From Rhynchospora pubera (lineage: Eukaryota; Streptophyta; Magnoliopsida; Poales; Cyperaceae): a DNA stretch of 64,000 nucleotides. The stretch is taken from assembly GCA_028095005.1 (NCBI GenBank), contig CM051463.1, positions 82,441,002 to 82,505,001 of the forward strand, written 5' to 3'. Numbering within the stretch: the stretch's first letter is position 1; the number at the start of each line of letters is the position of its first letter. The position numbers were made by a program, and so were the translations under genes. Of the stretch, positions 1-12,974 are shown in pieces. Below the pieces are notes generated by a model. It was not told the origin of the DNA, did not search any database, and was given only the letters and a program-made list of their open reading frames with translations.

Positions 1-1595
1 TTTGTTTTGATTTTTTCCCCTTTAGTTTGGGGCAGGCCCTGCCCGACTATCCCAAAAAAAAATTCTAACTAAAGAAAATAAGGAGATCTTATTGAAAGGC
101 AAAAAAATATAAACATAAAAAACCAAAGAAGACTATTTAAGAACAATTCATTTCTGATAGTATGTTCTGGATATGGTGCATCTTGATCCCAAACAAATTC
201 ACAATGGGGTTCTACGAAGAAAGAAAGAAAGAAAAAAAAACTCCAATAAGTTCTCATACCTCATGGAGATAACAGTGAAAGAGAGAGAAATGAGGGAACA
301 TGTTTGAACTGGTCAAGGATTCGGGATTTGCAACATTGTTTGAGAAAAAAAAAAGATACTGTAAAAGAAATTGATGTCGTCAGAGCAAAAAGATGAAAGG
401 ACCTTGGGCTGGGAAGGGATGAGGGATATTTTTTTTTGTCTTAATTTTATAAATCTTATTTTTGTTATTTAAAACTTAATTAAAATTAATCAAAAGGGTT
501 TATGTCTCAATATGCTATTTCTAAATAGAGAAAATTTGAGGGGGTTATATCCAATTTTTCCTTAAAAATTTAACTTCACTATAACAAAAAAAAATACAAC
601 CGACAAAGCTGGGTTTATTATTTTCTTTTTTTTTCCCGTTTTTCAAGGCCATGCCCAGAGGCATAATTGCATAAACTAAGGTTTAGGACAGCCGTTTAGA
701 CGGACAGGTGGTACGTGGTCATAATAATTTTCTGCTCCTAGAGTTCAGCTTTTAATAAGAAAAAAACAATTGGAACAGTTCACATAAGCCTTATAAGGTG
801 ATCCAAAATCTGACCTCCAACATGCTCCAGGTTCAAGAGTGAATTTTCAGTTTAGTCTCCCCAAGATTTGTACTCATTTACTCACCTAATCATCTTTACA
901 TAATTGTTGACTTTTCAGGGAAAAAAAACGTTCATCTATGTACCTAGTTTGTGGGGGGGGGGGGGGGGGGGTGGCGCAGAAAAAAACTATTGCTGAATAT
1001 GCTTCATCACGACGCGTCTTGTGCGGAACTGCGGAAGTACGTTGTTTCCGTCTAGTAATTTATTTATTTAATATTATTAATTTATTTACTGACATAAGTT
1101 CTTTGTTTTTTGGTAACTGAAATAAACCAAAACGTTTACAGAGGATTAATGTTGAAATAAAGAAAATTATTTATTTATTGCACATCATGCAATATGTTTC
1201 ATTACGCAAAAATGTTCACAGACGTTAGTATATAGGATAATAATGTGAAAACAATTATAGAAAGAAACACCTCTGATTGTTCCTGCATAAGCAGCCGTCG
1301 TGGAGATTATTGGTGAAACACAACTAGGCATGTCGTACCGAACAGATATACTAGAACGTTTATGCAAAGCATAGATATTCGGTTGTTACTTTTAGGTCTC
1401 TAATCATTGGATATATACTTGTCTTTCGATATATATGATTGGATGAGGACTATATATATCCCTTGTAAGATCATATATTGATATATATTTTTATATATTA
1501 CGATTGATGCATTTTTTTTAATACCATTTTCGGATCATGACGCTTGAACTTTGCCTCTTGGTCAACAACAACAACAACAACAAGTGCTAATTTAA
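1..1595. other. Intergenic region, no gene seen
   Basis: No coding potential was recognised on either strand. The stretch is AT-rich with many short A and T runs. Two simple-sequence landmarks are a 19-base G run at 953-971 and a (CAA)n run at about 1566-1586, just before the first DUF247 start codon. TATA-like AT stretches at 1410-1500 could hold the promoter of the downstream gene, but nothing decides this. Confidence 0.5.
953..971 (+). repeat. Poly-G tract of 19 bases
   Basis: An uninterrupted run of 19 G residues on the + strand lies in otherwise AT-rich intergenic DNA. Such runs are unstable and hard to sequence, so the exact length may be unreliable. Confidence 0.9.
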
Positions 1596-3026
1596 ATGGG
1601 GATAGATAGAGGTAGTATGATCCAAGAGAAAAGGGGAGAAAACGTAGCTCTAATCTTAGAGGAGTTTGGAGCAATGGAAAGGGAAGCCTCTTTGGGAATT
1701 ACACTCAAACAGAGGCTACAAGAGGACCTATGTTGGATGGACTACATAAGTGGGTCCTTCACCATTTTTCGCATCCCCACCAATGTTCGCGAGAGCAACA
1801 AGGACCTCTATGAGCCACGCATGGTGTCTATCGGGCCTTACTACAACGATCATCGGAGAAAGAGGCTTAAATCAATCGAAGACCAGAAATGGCGCCTCTT
1901 TCGAAGTTTCCTAGGCCGAAACACAGAGTCTGATGTGGAGTCCTATGTCAGATCTGTTAAGAGCCTAGAGGATCGGGCACGCCAGTGCTATAGTGAGTGT
2001 GTTGACCTCGGATCAGATGAGTTTGTTCAAATGCTTTTGTTTGATGGTTGTTTTATCCTTGAATTATTCTACAAGTGGCTTTGCGACAACCCGGATTCCC
2101 TCTTCAAAGAGGGTTGGGGTCCATCAACCATAATATCTGACTTGCTCCTGTTTGAAAATCAAATCCCATTCTTTGTCATCGAGAAGTTGCACAAAATTGT
2201 ACAAGGAGAGACATCTTACAACCGAGATGTCTTTCTGAGTCGCTTAGCGGGGTTTTTGACTGATGAACAACCATCACAACCACCTCGGAAAATGACTTGG
2301 CCTGAAACAATCAACCATCTCCTTGATCTCTACCACTATTTTATTGTGCCTACCCGGCACTTGCAAAACAGTCACGCCACTCCAGACTCACCAGGTCTTT
2401 GGAAAAGACGACTGATGCATTGGATAACTCCCAGGACAAACCAAATGTATGTAACAAGGCCACCACGTCAGGTCCCATGCGCCACCGATCTGTACGAGAC
2501 GGCTGTCAAATTTACAAAGAAACGGTCGCCTGAGGATTTGTTTGATGTGACATTCGAGAGAGGAGTCTTACAAATACCTCCATTGAAGATCGATTCCAAC
2601 CAAAAGACTCTTTTCACAAACCTAATTGCACTAGAAAAACATAAGGCTGAGGGCGGTCAAATTGTGACTAGCTACGTGGCACTGATGGATTCACTAATCA
2701 ACACGAAAGAGGATGTGGCGCTCCTCCAACGGTTTGGTGTCATCCACAACATGCTCTCGAGCCACCAAGAGGCTGCAATCTTCTTCAACAGTCTCGGCGA
2801 TGGCGCATCATTTGACTATGGCAATCACTATTTTGCTGACTTATTTACCAGTATTCAACAGCACCATGATTCAAATTGGAACAGAAGCTGGGCTAGGTTG
2901 CTTCATGACTACTTCAGTAGTCCCTGGGCTGTTATCTCAGTTGTAGCAGCAATGATTTTGCTGGGTCTTAGCACATTACAGACAATTTTTACTGTGTATC
3001 CCTATTTCAAACCTAGTCAAGGTTAG
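1596..3026 (+). CDS. DUF247 (UPF0481-type) plant membrane protein, gene 1
   Basis: Single-exon ORF of 476 residues, the usual size for plant DUF247 proteins. The family signature starts near residue 56 with IFRIP, followed by VRESNKDLYEP and MVSIGPY (about 64-83). Further family blocks are the LLLFENQIPFFVIEKL segment in the middle and the VALMDSLINTKEDV region. A C-terminal hydrophobic segment at about 444-464 (AVISVVAAMILLGLS) predicts a single membrane anchor with a short tail. Two other in-frame ATGs lie at residues 8 and 27, so the true start may be slightly downstream. The biochemical role of most DUF247 proteins is unknown; some members are linked to self-incompatibility loci in grasses. 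A paralogue lies on the same strand at 34357-35847. No frameshift or stop is seen. Confidence 0.93.
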   Translation: MGIDRGSMIQEKRGENVALILEEFGAMEREASLGITLKQRLQEDLCWMDYISGSFTIFRIPTNVRESNKDLYEPRMVSIGPYYNDHRRKRLKSIEDQKWRLFRSFLGRNTESDVESYVRSVKSLEDRARQCYSECVDLGSDEFVQMLLFDGCFILELFYKWLCDNPDSLFKEGWGPSTIISDLLLFENQIPFFVIEKLHKIVQGETSYNRDVFLSRLAGFLTDEQPSQPPRKMTWPETINHLLDLYHYFIVPTRHLQNSHATPDSPGLWKRRLMHWITPRTNQMYVTRPPRQVPCATDLYETAVKFTKKRSPEDLFDVTFERGVLQIPPLKIDSNQKTLFTNLIALEKHKAEGGQIVTSYVALMDSLINTKEDVALLQRFGVIHNMLSSHQEAAIFFNSLGDGASFDYGNHYFADLFTSIQQHHDSNWNRSWARLLHDYFSSPWAVISVVAAMILLGLSTLQTIFTVYPYFKPSQG

Positions 3027-4080
3027 GATAGTTATTATTTAACATAGTTTAGCAACAGTTGGTTACATGCTACAGAAGATTAAGGAGGTTAGATGATGAG
3101 TGAGATCTTTTTTTTCTTTTTTTTTCTCTCCAATCTTTTCTTAAATGGAGCTATTGTTTTGTTCGTATTTTGACATTCAGTTTTTGTCTCGGGGACAGGT
3201 TATACTTATAGAGACGGTCAAAGAAATTAAGTACTTTTATTTAGTGCCTACCGAGTTGTATGTCATTCAATAATTTTATTTTATACTTTAGCATACATAA
3301 TGTACTTGGGTAAACACGATCAAACGAATTAAATTTTAAATAACTGACAATAATCTTAGATATGAAGTTTATAAAAAGGGTCGGGACTTTTTACCCAAAT
3401 TACTTAAGAATATTAAATTAGTATTAACTTCAACCAAGTTTGTGCGCGCGCGTTTTCTTCCCTTTTTTCATTATTTATTTATTATTATTATTATTATTTA
3501 TTTCGCATGTTTGCGTCCGTTCCCTTTACTAATTTTTCATTGTTGTTGCTATGTAGGGCTCAAAGCAACTCAATGTCTTACTATAGTTTCAAATTGTAAT
3601 TGTAAGCTATCAAATTTTTATGAAATGCTATTAATATCTATCTAACTAGTTCTAATAGAAGGTGGATATGTATATATAAATGCTGGGGGAACAACATTGT
3701 TTGATTAGGTGAGGTTTTCTTTTCTTGCGGGAAAGCTCTAGTCATTGTTTGCGTACCGACGAAGGGGGACCTGATGGCTTGAACTGAAGCGAGAAGCTCC
3801 AGCTGGATTGGCATATCAGTTGCGTCTATGCTTGTTAAAACTGTTTGTATGTGCTACTTGCAAGAAGCAGGATCATTATAACTATAACCAACTCACTTTG
3901 TATCAGGGAAAAGAGTACTGCCACAACTAGCTGTCTACTCTAGATAATATCAATTTTAGAAGTTACAAGTATGAAGTGCTAAAACACCATTACAAGAAAA
4001 ACTCAGGAAAGCTGGTAAGATACCATGAAAACATACTGACATTAATTACTTTTCTTTTTTTTTAAAAAAAAAATGGTCTG
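3027..4080. other. Intergenic region between DUF247 gene 1 and NUP93
   Basis: About 1 kb without a recognisable gene. It should contain the 3' untranslated regions of both convergent genes. An (ATT)n-like microsatellite lies near 3470-3500. Short ORFs here lack family resemblance and were left out. Confidence 0.5.
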
Positions 4081-5475
4081 TCATATGCTTCGGGCAACCT
4101 TCTCATACAAATCCTGTGGCCAATTCATGCTCATATTGTTAGCTACAATGCTTGCTATCTGCCAGCACAAACAATAAAAAAAATTACATCAGATTATTGG
4201 AAGAGATGAATGAAGTAGAACAATACAACTAAAATTTCTATAATTCTGCAAAAAGAAATATGAAGAGCAGCATACTCAACCAAGTATCATTGAACTCGAA
4301 TAGACTGTGGCCATCGACAGCTTTTTTTTAAAAAGATCCCCCAACAAGGCTGACAGAACCTCAATTTATCCCCATTGATTAGCTGAATTCACAAGGCATG
4401 TACAAAAATATTAAGACAGACAGCAAACCTTAGATTTAAGAGCACGTAGGGTCCCATCAGCATCTCCAACATTATCTAGGCAAGTGAGTGCACCTCTTAG
4501 GAGATCTGGCACACATGCCTGAACATGGGGGTTCAGGTTCCTTACCACATCAGACGAGACATTTGGAGAGCGTGGATCCAGAGGAAGGAACTTTATGTTG
4601 ACAATTTCTCTCAAGGCCTCCACATGATGTCCTGCTCGGGCTAGTGTAAGTATCGAGAGGATTGATTCAAGTTGCCTTAGTACTGTTTGCTGTTCAATCA
4701 GGAGCTCCTTATCTTGCTCACTAAATAGTAATATGTTGCCAAAATAATATCAGTGACCCATTTTATAATGTTCATAGCAGGGGTTCTCATCACCAAACTG
4801 TGCTAGAAAGAAGGGGAAAGCAGTTCGATTTCCAAAATGTATCCCAAAACCAGCACTTCGATGTTTGCACTCAATTGCTTTCAGTTGGATACCGAGTTAT
4901 TTGTATCTAAAATTTGCTCTAATCTACCATGTAAAAGAACAACACTTGATATGAAACAGATAAAGAAAAAACTGAAATCAGATTTAGATGGAAATATCGT
5001 AACCATGGCAATCTGAAGAGAAGCAAAACATGAGTCAAAGCAATCAACCAACTACGCAAATAAATAAATAAACATCAGACCTGGTTTGGGGATAGTTTCT
5101 AGAAGCCTCCAAAACATCATCGCTAGAACGAACAAGACTGGTAGCTTGGCTGTTGCTGTCGAGCCTACCGCGTGCCATGGCACAAATAGCATCAGATAGA
5201 CACTTATTTATCGTCTCCAGTGCCATACCAAAAGCCCCCACCCTCTTATGTATCTCCACCGACTGCAATAGGTGCCAACAGAAGCTGAGGTTACCAACAT
5301 TCCTTTACTGACAAACAGGTTCTCTTTGTATTTCGTTTTTTTTTTTTTTTTTTTTTTGCATCCTGGTTAAATCTATACAGCAAAATTCCTCATAAGATTT
5401 GCCTTAAAGTTTCCTTTTGAACAGTTAATTATCTATGCTACTTAGAATCTTCTAACCATCTTAAAAGAGCTGTAG

Positions 5476-5531
<56 letters not shown>

Positions 5532-8500
5532 GGGTGATAAAATACACTCTGGTGTACGGATCGTCCTCGTACACCAGAGTCGTTTTTGAAATCCAAAAAT
5601 CAAACGGTCGATCCGAACCGTTCAACTTGTTCTCCATATTGAAAAACTCTCGGAGACCAAATTTTATATTTTTTCGAATTTTTTTGCTATATATTATAAT
5701 ATTTTCAAATTGGAGGGCCTGAAATACTCCAATTGTAGTGTTTTTTAAATATATCATAATATATAGCAAAAAAATTCGAAAAATGGTAAAATTTGGTCTC
5801 CGAGAGTTTTTCAATATGGAGAATAACTTGAACGGTTCGGATCGACTGTTTGATTTTTGGATTTCATAAACGACTCTGGTGTACGAGAGACGATCCATAC
5901 ACCAGAGTGTATTTTATCAATCCACTATATATATATACCTCAAAATCCAAAAGATAAGAAACATTCATATAATTCTGGATACACAAGATAATTCAGAAAT
6001 TGTTCATTTCATCCGAAATAAGGTGCAACTTCATAGTTGATAAACCAACCTTGTCATAAAGCCCACTTTCCTGACAGTGACGTGCAGCTTCAACCAAGAA
6101 CTGCTGCCGAGCCCTCAAGTCAGTCATGTACTTGCTCAGCTCCCCCTCCTCTCCAGTACCTCGCAAACCAAGCAGGAGGTCAATGCCACCTTCTCTTAAT
6201 AGTATCTCTGTCAGAAGTTGCCTCAGCATAATATTTCTCTGCCGCTGCTGCTCAACAGTGCCGTTCCCAATCCATGAAGCTTCACCTCCTCCAATTGCAG
6301 ATGCTGCTTGTACATAGTACTCCAGTGCCAATTCAAGATTACCTGGTGAGCATAAAACAGGTGTTAACAGTTATTTTTCCTTTCATGTTTAACCAGTTCT
6401 GGAACATGACGATATTTACTAAAAGAAATTTTTCAGTACTTAAAGATAACTGTGTTGGCAATATCTGGTACTGTATTTTATTAACATGTACTGCAATGAG
6501 ATAGTTGGACCAGACATGTAGCTTTGATGATTATAATTATGACCACCTGATTACAATACTGCATTAGCAAATGCAGAAGAAGTTGGTAGTTAGTCACAAA
6601 TAAGGCACACAGTAGGTTCTCAAGAGTATTCTAAAGCAGTAGTGATGGTATTTTTGTTTTTCTTATTGTTATTCTAAATTGATTTCACTTTTTCCTGAAT
6701 GATTATGTATATGCGTCAAAAGTTCTTAGGTTAATTACATTACCATTGCGTAAGTATACAGAACCATATTGCCTTATGACACCAGCCACCTCAGCACATG
6801 CGTCCATCAGAACGCCAGCCTTCTGGCCACTCCCAAAACCTTCTAGGACCCCACGATCTGCTAAACAAATTACAATATGCACTGCATCTATGCTAACACC
6901 CTCTTCTCCTTCTTTTGAGAGGTACAATATTGCCGGCAGAGACTGCACACTCAGAAGCAAGACATATGGGTACACAAGTGGGTCCCGACCATTCTTTGTA
7001 TAGTATGCTGGTTCAAACTTGTTCAAATAACTTTGCAAGTCCTCTAGAGTGTACGGAACAAGGCCCTCGGTGGAAAATAGAGAGGAGGATGCACTGCTAG
7101 GTGGGTCTCGCACCGCAGACAGTTTGAACCAAAGAAAGTCTTCTATGGTGGTGAAGAGATTTGGTAGGTCACGAAGCATTCGCTCAATGTGACGGCGAGA
7201 GCCAGACACGATTGCGTATAGGATGAGCTTTTTTCGGTCGTAGGAGGGACGGCCTGCTCTGTCAGTCATTCTCAGCATTTTTTCACACTCTTCTGAGGCA
7301 CTGATAGCAGTCTCTGATGACACATTGCCCCCGGCAACAATCCACTCAGTAAGCTGTATATGCTCAAAATAAATCAATAAAAATCAAATTCAAAGCCTTT
7401 GTCCCAAACAAGTTGGAGTAGGCTAGAAATGGCACCCCGAACCTCAAAAGTAACAACAACAACTAAGCCTTTTGTCCCAAACAAGTTGGGGTAGGCTAGA
7501 AAAGAAACCCAACAAGAGAAAACATCCAAGAACAAAATAATACATAAAATAATAATAGTATTACATTATCTGACTCTTGATATTTTGTTCTAGTTGAATA
7601 GGGCAATACCTGAGGTGCAAACTGGTGAGCAGCACGGGAAGATTGAGCAACTTTTTTTGCTTCATCATAATAACCAGTTCTTAAACAGTAATAGATCTGC
7701 ATCATGGATGAAAATGGAAATCTGTAAAAGATATTAAGAAGACGAGCAATGCAAAAATAAGAGGATATAGAAGGAAAACAAACCTGTTGCCATGTTGTAT
7801 CGACTGGAGGCTGCCTACGCATATCCGTTGCATCAAAATCAAGCACACCATGATCTCTCAAACGTACCTATTTATTATCACATTAAGAAATTCCTTCATA
7901 AGAAGAAAAAAAATCAAAATAAACAAACAAATAAATAAGAAAAGGGCTTACCCGAAGGAATGCTTGAATCTTTTGAATATTGCCTACAGAGCCACCAAGA
8001 GTAGCCTACAATAAAACATCTTGTAATCAACTCACACAGCGACAAGTTCAGAAACAAAGGTAAAGAGCTCATAATATACTGAGATGGTACCAACCACTGT
8101 GGCATGGCTTTGTATGGTATCCATGATGTACTTCTCGTGGCCCCACTCAAGGTGTCTCCTTGCTCCTATTACCAGTGACATTCTTCTAGACGTGCTTCGA
8201 GGAGTTGTCATATCCTCGCCAACCAATGCCTATTTTTTATTCGCCAAAAATAAACATAAATCAAGATTCTTATTTGCTTTATGCAAATAATACAACACAA
8301 TTTTGGGCCATTTGTGGGGAAGTTCCTACCTGGATGAGATGCCATATTTTTTGCATGTTGACTGATTTTCCACCAGAGCTGTCAGCCCCCAAGCCTTCAT
8401 AAGCAGCTCGCAAAGCAGTAGCCAGCTTAAAATAAAAAATGGCAAGTTCCTTTAATCCCATTAAGTCAAACTGCCAAACTTATATGCTTCATAACATCAT

Positions 8501-11500
8501 ACAAATGCTTCTAAATTTAGCCTTCTTATTCATACCAAAGACTACCATGAAACCTCAAACTAAATCCTAACTCCACCATTAAGCACCAAGCACAGAAAGC
8601 TAAACTAGAAAAAGGAGACTAATGCAAACTGAATAACTTAATCCTAACTAATAACCTTAAATGGAAGCCGACAGGATCTAACTTCGTTGAGGTGCCTGAC
8701 AATTTCAGCATAAGCCGAAGCTTTCTTCTCAGTTACAGTCTTGTCAGAAGCTGGTACAATTGCCATTGCAGAAGCACCTGTTGACAATTGAGGGGTTGAG
8801 ACCTGAGGTGACATCACTGCAGGACGGGAAAAGCCAGTTCCACCAAGGCTGCTACTTCTTCGAGGCAGTGTAGAAAGTCTACTAAGACTTTGTAAGAAAT
8901 CCCTCTTTTCCTTATTCCAGTCATCCTGTAAAAATATTGTAGCAATTATTATATTACCGTAAAGGTATTGACACCCATCATTTATTGAAATCCACACCAA
9001 AGGTTTGCCCACATTTGGATTAACAGTAAACATTTCTTTGGGCTTATCTGCTGATAACATGCAAAGATTAAAGAGCATATGTAACCATATGGCTAAATTG
9101 CTTTTTTGCAGCATTTCATAAATTAAGCCACACAATTCTCTAACTAGGTAGCTCCTGCTAACCAGAAAATCCAACATCTAATTTGATATGGGAAAGCTCA
9201 TTGGGGTTGGGCCAAGGTTTCAAGATTTAATACAAAGTATTATCACTTTAAATCTAGCCAAACCACGTTTGATGCATTTTAGCAAATTCTAGTCATTTCA
9301 ATTTACCTCAGAACTTAGAGCATATACAGACAAGGAAAACTGCGAGCTACGGTTCTCTAAACATAAAACACAGGTTTATCTACCATTGGTGGAGGAATTT
9401 TTATGCTTGGTTGAACCACAATAAGATGCCTTTTGAGGCAGGGTTACATAAAAAGTAAAGTAAAATAAAAACAAATCCTTGCTACTGACAATACTATTCC
9501 AATTCATCTTCTGGACAAGAGAAGAAGAAATCACTTTTGTTCCTGGAGGAAGAGATGGTGCAGATCAAGGATAGTAATGGTGAAGAACTATATGAGAATC
9601 TGGTACAAGCTGAGAAGCCACTGAGCCAAATACTATATGCAGGATTTGGTGTTTTGTGATAGTTTTTGGATGTATATATGGACTTGGGCTTGCATCTTTC
9701 TCTTTCTTTTTCTCTTCTGTACAAACTCTTCAGCCCCTTAATAAAAGAATTGGGGACTGGTGACATAAAATTCAATAGCCATCTCTGGATTTGAAACTGC
9801 CCAGTGAAATCAAGAATAGGATCAAATAAACAGTTGAAAATTAATGAATCAAGAAGTCACCTCCAAAACACCCATCATGTGATCATTGAAGCTTCTAAGG
9901 TTGTCCTTCTGAGCTTCTTGGATCGAAGAGACAATTGCCATTTCATGGAGCTGAAAGCAGATGATACGCATACATATTCAACAACTTACCTTACAAATGC
10001 TAGGCACAAATATATAAATATGAAGCCAATCACTGTGCTTGGGTGACTAGACAATCCTACTATCATGCAGGGGGGGACTTTCAAAATACAGAAAAATAGG
10101 AGACAGAAAACTTTTTTTTTTTCCTTATCTGCAAAAGATATGCATAATTGTACTTTGATACACCCCCACAACCCCGATTTCATCTATAATTAATAAGCTG
10201 CTGAAACTGAACAAAATTACGACTTAGTGCTTAATTTCTAATTCAATAATACTTCAACTTATTTAGTCATCATATCACAGTAAATATCCCCTTGACTGAA
10301 TTCATCCAGTCCAATTCCTTTTTCTCTTTCTAGTTCTTTCAGCCATTTCACCGAAGCACTAGAGATTTGCACTATTAATAGTAATAGAAAAACAAATTAG
10401 ATAATGAGTTTGTGAATAGAAAATGAAACAACTCCAGATACAAATGCTCTCTCAAATTATACTTTATGCATTTAACAATGAATGCATTTTCTGAATGACA
10501 AAGTACTAAAGAGTTTTCTGGTGAATATGAATAAACATTCGGCATCATTTTGCAACAAAACATGAAGAACCCAAAAAAAAAGAAAAAAATAAATAAAACT
10601 TGGTAAGACCGACGTACATACCTGCTGTAGATACTCCTCCAGAGTAGCTGCTTCAGAAGGAAAAACATCTTCAAAGGTTGTCTGTAAGAAGAATCAATTG
10701 TATAACGTGTTATTCAAAGACCACAAACACAAAGCCTACAATCAAACTTAAAATAAGTCAAAAGATGAAACAAGGAGCATATGAATCTATTACCTTAAGC
10801 TCAAAGGACTTGAGATCTCTAGCAAGCTGCTCCGCATTTATCCCTTCACGTGCAAGTAATCTGATCAAAAATTCAAATTTTGAACTGCTTATAGTGTCTG
10901 GAATGATCAAAATGAAAACTGTACACCTTACATCATTACCAAAGCAGACCACCAATTTACCCATATTTTTTTAGTGAAAACCCTATAAATATTAGGAAAA
11001 GCAGTTATTATAAAATGTAAGAACTAGGTTACTGTGTGTTAAGAAATTAATTCGAAGAGCACAGAAGTTACGTTTATTTTGACCATTTGAAACAATGCAA
11101 GGTGAAAGGACGGTAAATTTGATCTTCCAATAAATGATAGAGCTAATACAAGACTTGATAAGAAGCATTCTCATTGCTCTGATGGAGAAAGAGAGAGATA
11201 GAGAACCTAGTAGCAGAGATAGACTGAGAAGGGGCCTCGGCACGTAGGGTTTTGGCCTTGAGCTTGGTAGAAAGCGTCTCCAATTGATCTAAGCTCCTCT
11301 GGAATGGAATGGGAAACAAACACAAGCGAACCAATCAACGCTAAAATCGAAGATAAAACAAGCAAAAGAGAAAGCGAGAGCATAAGAAAATAATAGAGTA
11401 GGAGAAGGAGACCTGGAGAGGGGTAAAATGCGTGGAGGGGGAAGCTTGCTCGAGCAACTTGGTAGAGGTGTGGAGAAGCTCCGACCAGCCAGTCATGTCG

Positions 11501-11514
11501 ACATCATTCGCCAT
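4081..11514 (-). CDS. NUP93: Nuclear pore scaffold protein NUP93 (Nic96 family), 16 exons
   Basis: Inner-ring scaffold nucleoporin of the nuclear pore complex. I derived 16 coding exons in transcript order: 11413-11514, 11207-11298, 10794-10860, 10622-10681, 9861-9950, 8656-8925, 8330-8425, 8095-8229, 7952-8005, 7784-7867, 7610-7696, 6744-7353, 6050-6342, 5081-5262, 4429-4720, 4081-4158. All junctions are GT-AG and the phases agree. The total is 2592 nt, 863 residues plus stop, close to the roughly 860 residues of plant NUP93. Recognisable blocks are LLAREGINAEQLARDLKSFE near residue 65, KRDFLQSLSRLSTLPRR, SVNMQKIWHLIQ, RRHLEWGHEKYIMDTIQSH, RRQPPVDTTWQQ, CVPDLLRGALTCLDNV and the C-terminal WPQDLYEKVARSI. 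The start is the first ATG of the conserved amino-terminal block. The donor of exon 8 (8094-8093, context GTG-GTTGGT) is the least typical. A hairpin MITE sits in the intron between 5263 and 6049. The gene looks intact. Confidence 0.95.
5529..5926. mobile_element. Hairpin MITE, family A, in a NUP93 intron
   Basis: Almost the whole 0.4 kb is one inverted repeat with arms of at least 170 bp. Both ends read GATAAAATACACTCTGGTGT inward. Each end also contains a smaller hairpin formed by ACTCTGGTGTACG and its complement. The element is embedded in a (TA)n run (5479-5528 on the left, TATATATATA on the right), so the target site is a TA microsatellite. It is non-coding and non-autonomous. A truncated relative lies at 12634-12974, and a relative sharing the core but not the ends at 25289-25563. 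Confidence 0.85.
7395..7502. repeat. Au-like SINE fragment, partly duplicated, in a NUP93 intron
   Basis: Two near-identical copies of a motif beginning AAGCCTTTGTCCCAAACAAG and ending TAGGCTAGAA occur at 7395-7431 and 7466-7502, separated by a segment with (CAA)n. This motif is the widespread plant Au-type SINE signature, recognised from memory. The fragment lies between NUP93 exons 11 and 12 and has no coding role. Confidence 0.55.
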
Positions 11515-12118
11515 TGAAAGAGCTTGGAGTAGGGTTTTGGAGAATGTTTCGTTAATTGAAAGACGCGAGTGGGAAATTAAAAAAGAGGAGAGAACGAGAG
11601 ACAACACGCCCCGAATTTGCAAAACACTCCTAGTTTTTTGGATTGACTAAAACACCCTCATAATTTCTCCGGTTACCTGTCGTCAGTTTCAGCTTCTCCG
11701 ATTGTAAACCTCTTCTCCCGTTCTCCGGCGTGTGCATGTGCAACAGTGCAAGAGGAAATAGAAGGGAAAAAAAATGAAGACAGTGGGTAGCCGGAGGCGG
11801 AGAGAGGTCAGGCCAATCCGAAAGAAACGGACAGGGAGCGTGCCGAGAGAAAGCCTCAGGGTATTTTGGGTAATTCGATAAATTTTGGAGTGTGTCGCAA
11901 ATTTAGGCGTGACCTTAGTATTTCCCGAGTGTCCGGGGCCGGGGAGTACAAATGGAAGGCCCAAATTGGGCCTTTTAGCTGCATCATATAAAATGAAAGG
12001 CCTATATTTCTCTGCTCCAAAATCCAGATCCTCTTTCTTATTTTTTATTATTTTCCACCGACAAAAAATCATCCAAACTATCCAACAGGCCCAGGGGCTG
12101 AAATCGGACCATTCTGCA
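11515..12118. other. 5' flank of NUP93, presumed promoter region
   Basis: GC content is higher than in the surrounding DNA. The segment directly upstream of the NUP93 start (11515-11720) is purine-rich on the + strand, that is pyrimidine-rich on the transcribed sense strand, as is common for plant 5' leaders. No clear TATA box was identified. The ORFs read here look like chance frames. Confidence 0.4.
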
Positions 12119-12350
12119 GAGGGCTGAAAACGGAAGTTAACCGTTTTCGTTTCATTTCATCCGGACGAAACGGTTAACGAAACAATGAAACGGTTTCGTC
12201 CATGTGTAAATCACGAAAATTTCGTCAATTTCGATCGTTTCGTCCGGACGAAACGATTAACAAAATAAAAAAATCAGTTTCATCAAACGAAACGAAATTG
12301 TTGACGAAACACCCTAGTTTCGTCACAGTTTTGACCGTTTTACAGCCCTA
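12119..12350. mobile_element. Small non-autonomous DNA element dense in the CGAAACG motif
   Basis: The ends are inverted: GGGCTGAAAACGG on the left and CCGTTTTACAGCCCTA on the right. Between them, CGAAAC or its complement GTTTCG occurs more than ten times in both orientations. This matches the organisation of hAT elements, whose transposase binds repeated subterminal motifs (AAACGG in maize Ac). I could not find a clear 8-bp target duplication, so the class is inferred. Confidence 0.6.
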
Positions 12351-12633
12351 ATTTTGAACTATCTGGTTGCATTTGTCGTGTGCTAACGACTAACGTTATC
12401 ATTTCCACGTGCTTACGTTATAAAAATTTTTGCTATACTAATACATAAAAAATATATAATTTTTTTTATATACATTAAATATACATACAAATATATATAT
12501 ATATATATATGTATGTATAAAATTAAATACGAATGAAAGTATTATACATGTCATAATATAAATAATATTTAATTTTATACATATATGTATAAATAAGGAT
12601 TATACACCTATACAATAATATATATATATATAT
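12351..12633. other. AT-rich spacer with (TA)n runs
   Basis: Very AT-rich sequence with several short (TA)n runs, ending in the (TA)n that borders the next MITE. No gene seen. Confidence 0.5.
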
Positions 12634-12974
12634 AGGAGTGATAAAATACACTCTGGTGTACGGATCGTCTCCGTATACCTGAGTGGTTTTCGAAATTCAA
12701 AATTCAAACAGTCAATCCGAACCGTTTGAGTTGTTCTCCGTACTGAAAAATTCTTGGAGACCAAAATTTATTTATTTTTTTTGTTATATATTATGATATT
12801 TTCAAATTGGAGGGCCTGAAATACTCTAATAATAGTATTTTTTGAAAATATCATAATATATAGCAAAAATTTTCGAAAAAAAGTAAAATTTGGTCTCCAA
12901 GAGTTTTTCGATATGAAAAACAACTTCAACGGTTTGGATCGACTATTTGATTTCTGGATTTCAAAAACGACTTT
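12634..12974. mobile_element. Hairpin MITE, family A, right end lost
   Basis: The left end is in a TATATATA run and carries the family A terminus (GATAAAATACACTCTGGTGT). The body folds back as in the copy at 5529-5926. The right arm stops at CGACTTT (12974), before the terminal hairpin, and abuts a different element. A deletion or later insertion removed the right terminus and its TA flank. Confidence 0.75.

Noticed and set aside
11689..12072. 127-codon minus-strand frame upstream of NUP93
   Set aside because: It spans the presumed promoter and leader region and has no recognisable domain. It reads as a chance frame.
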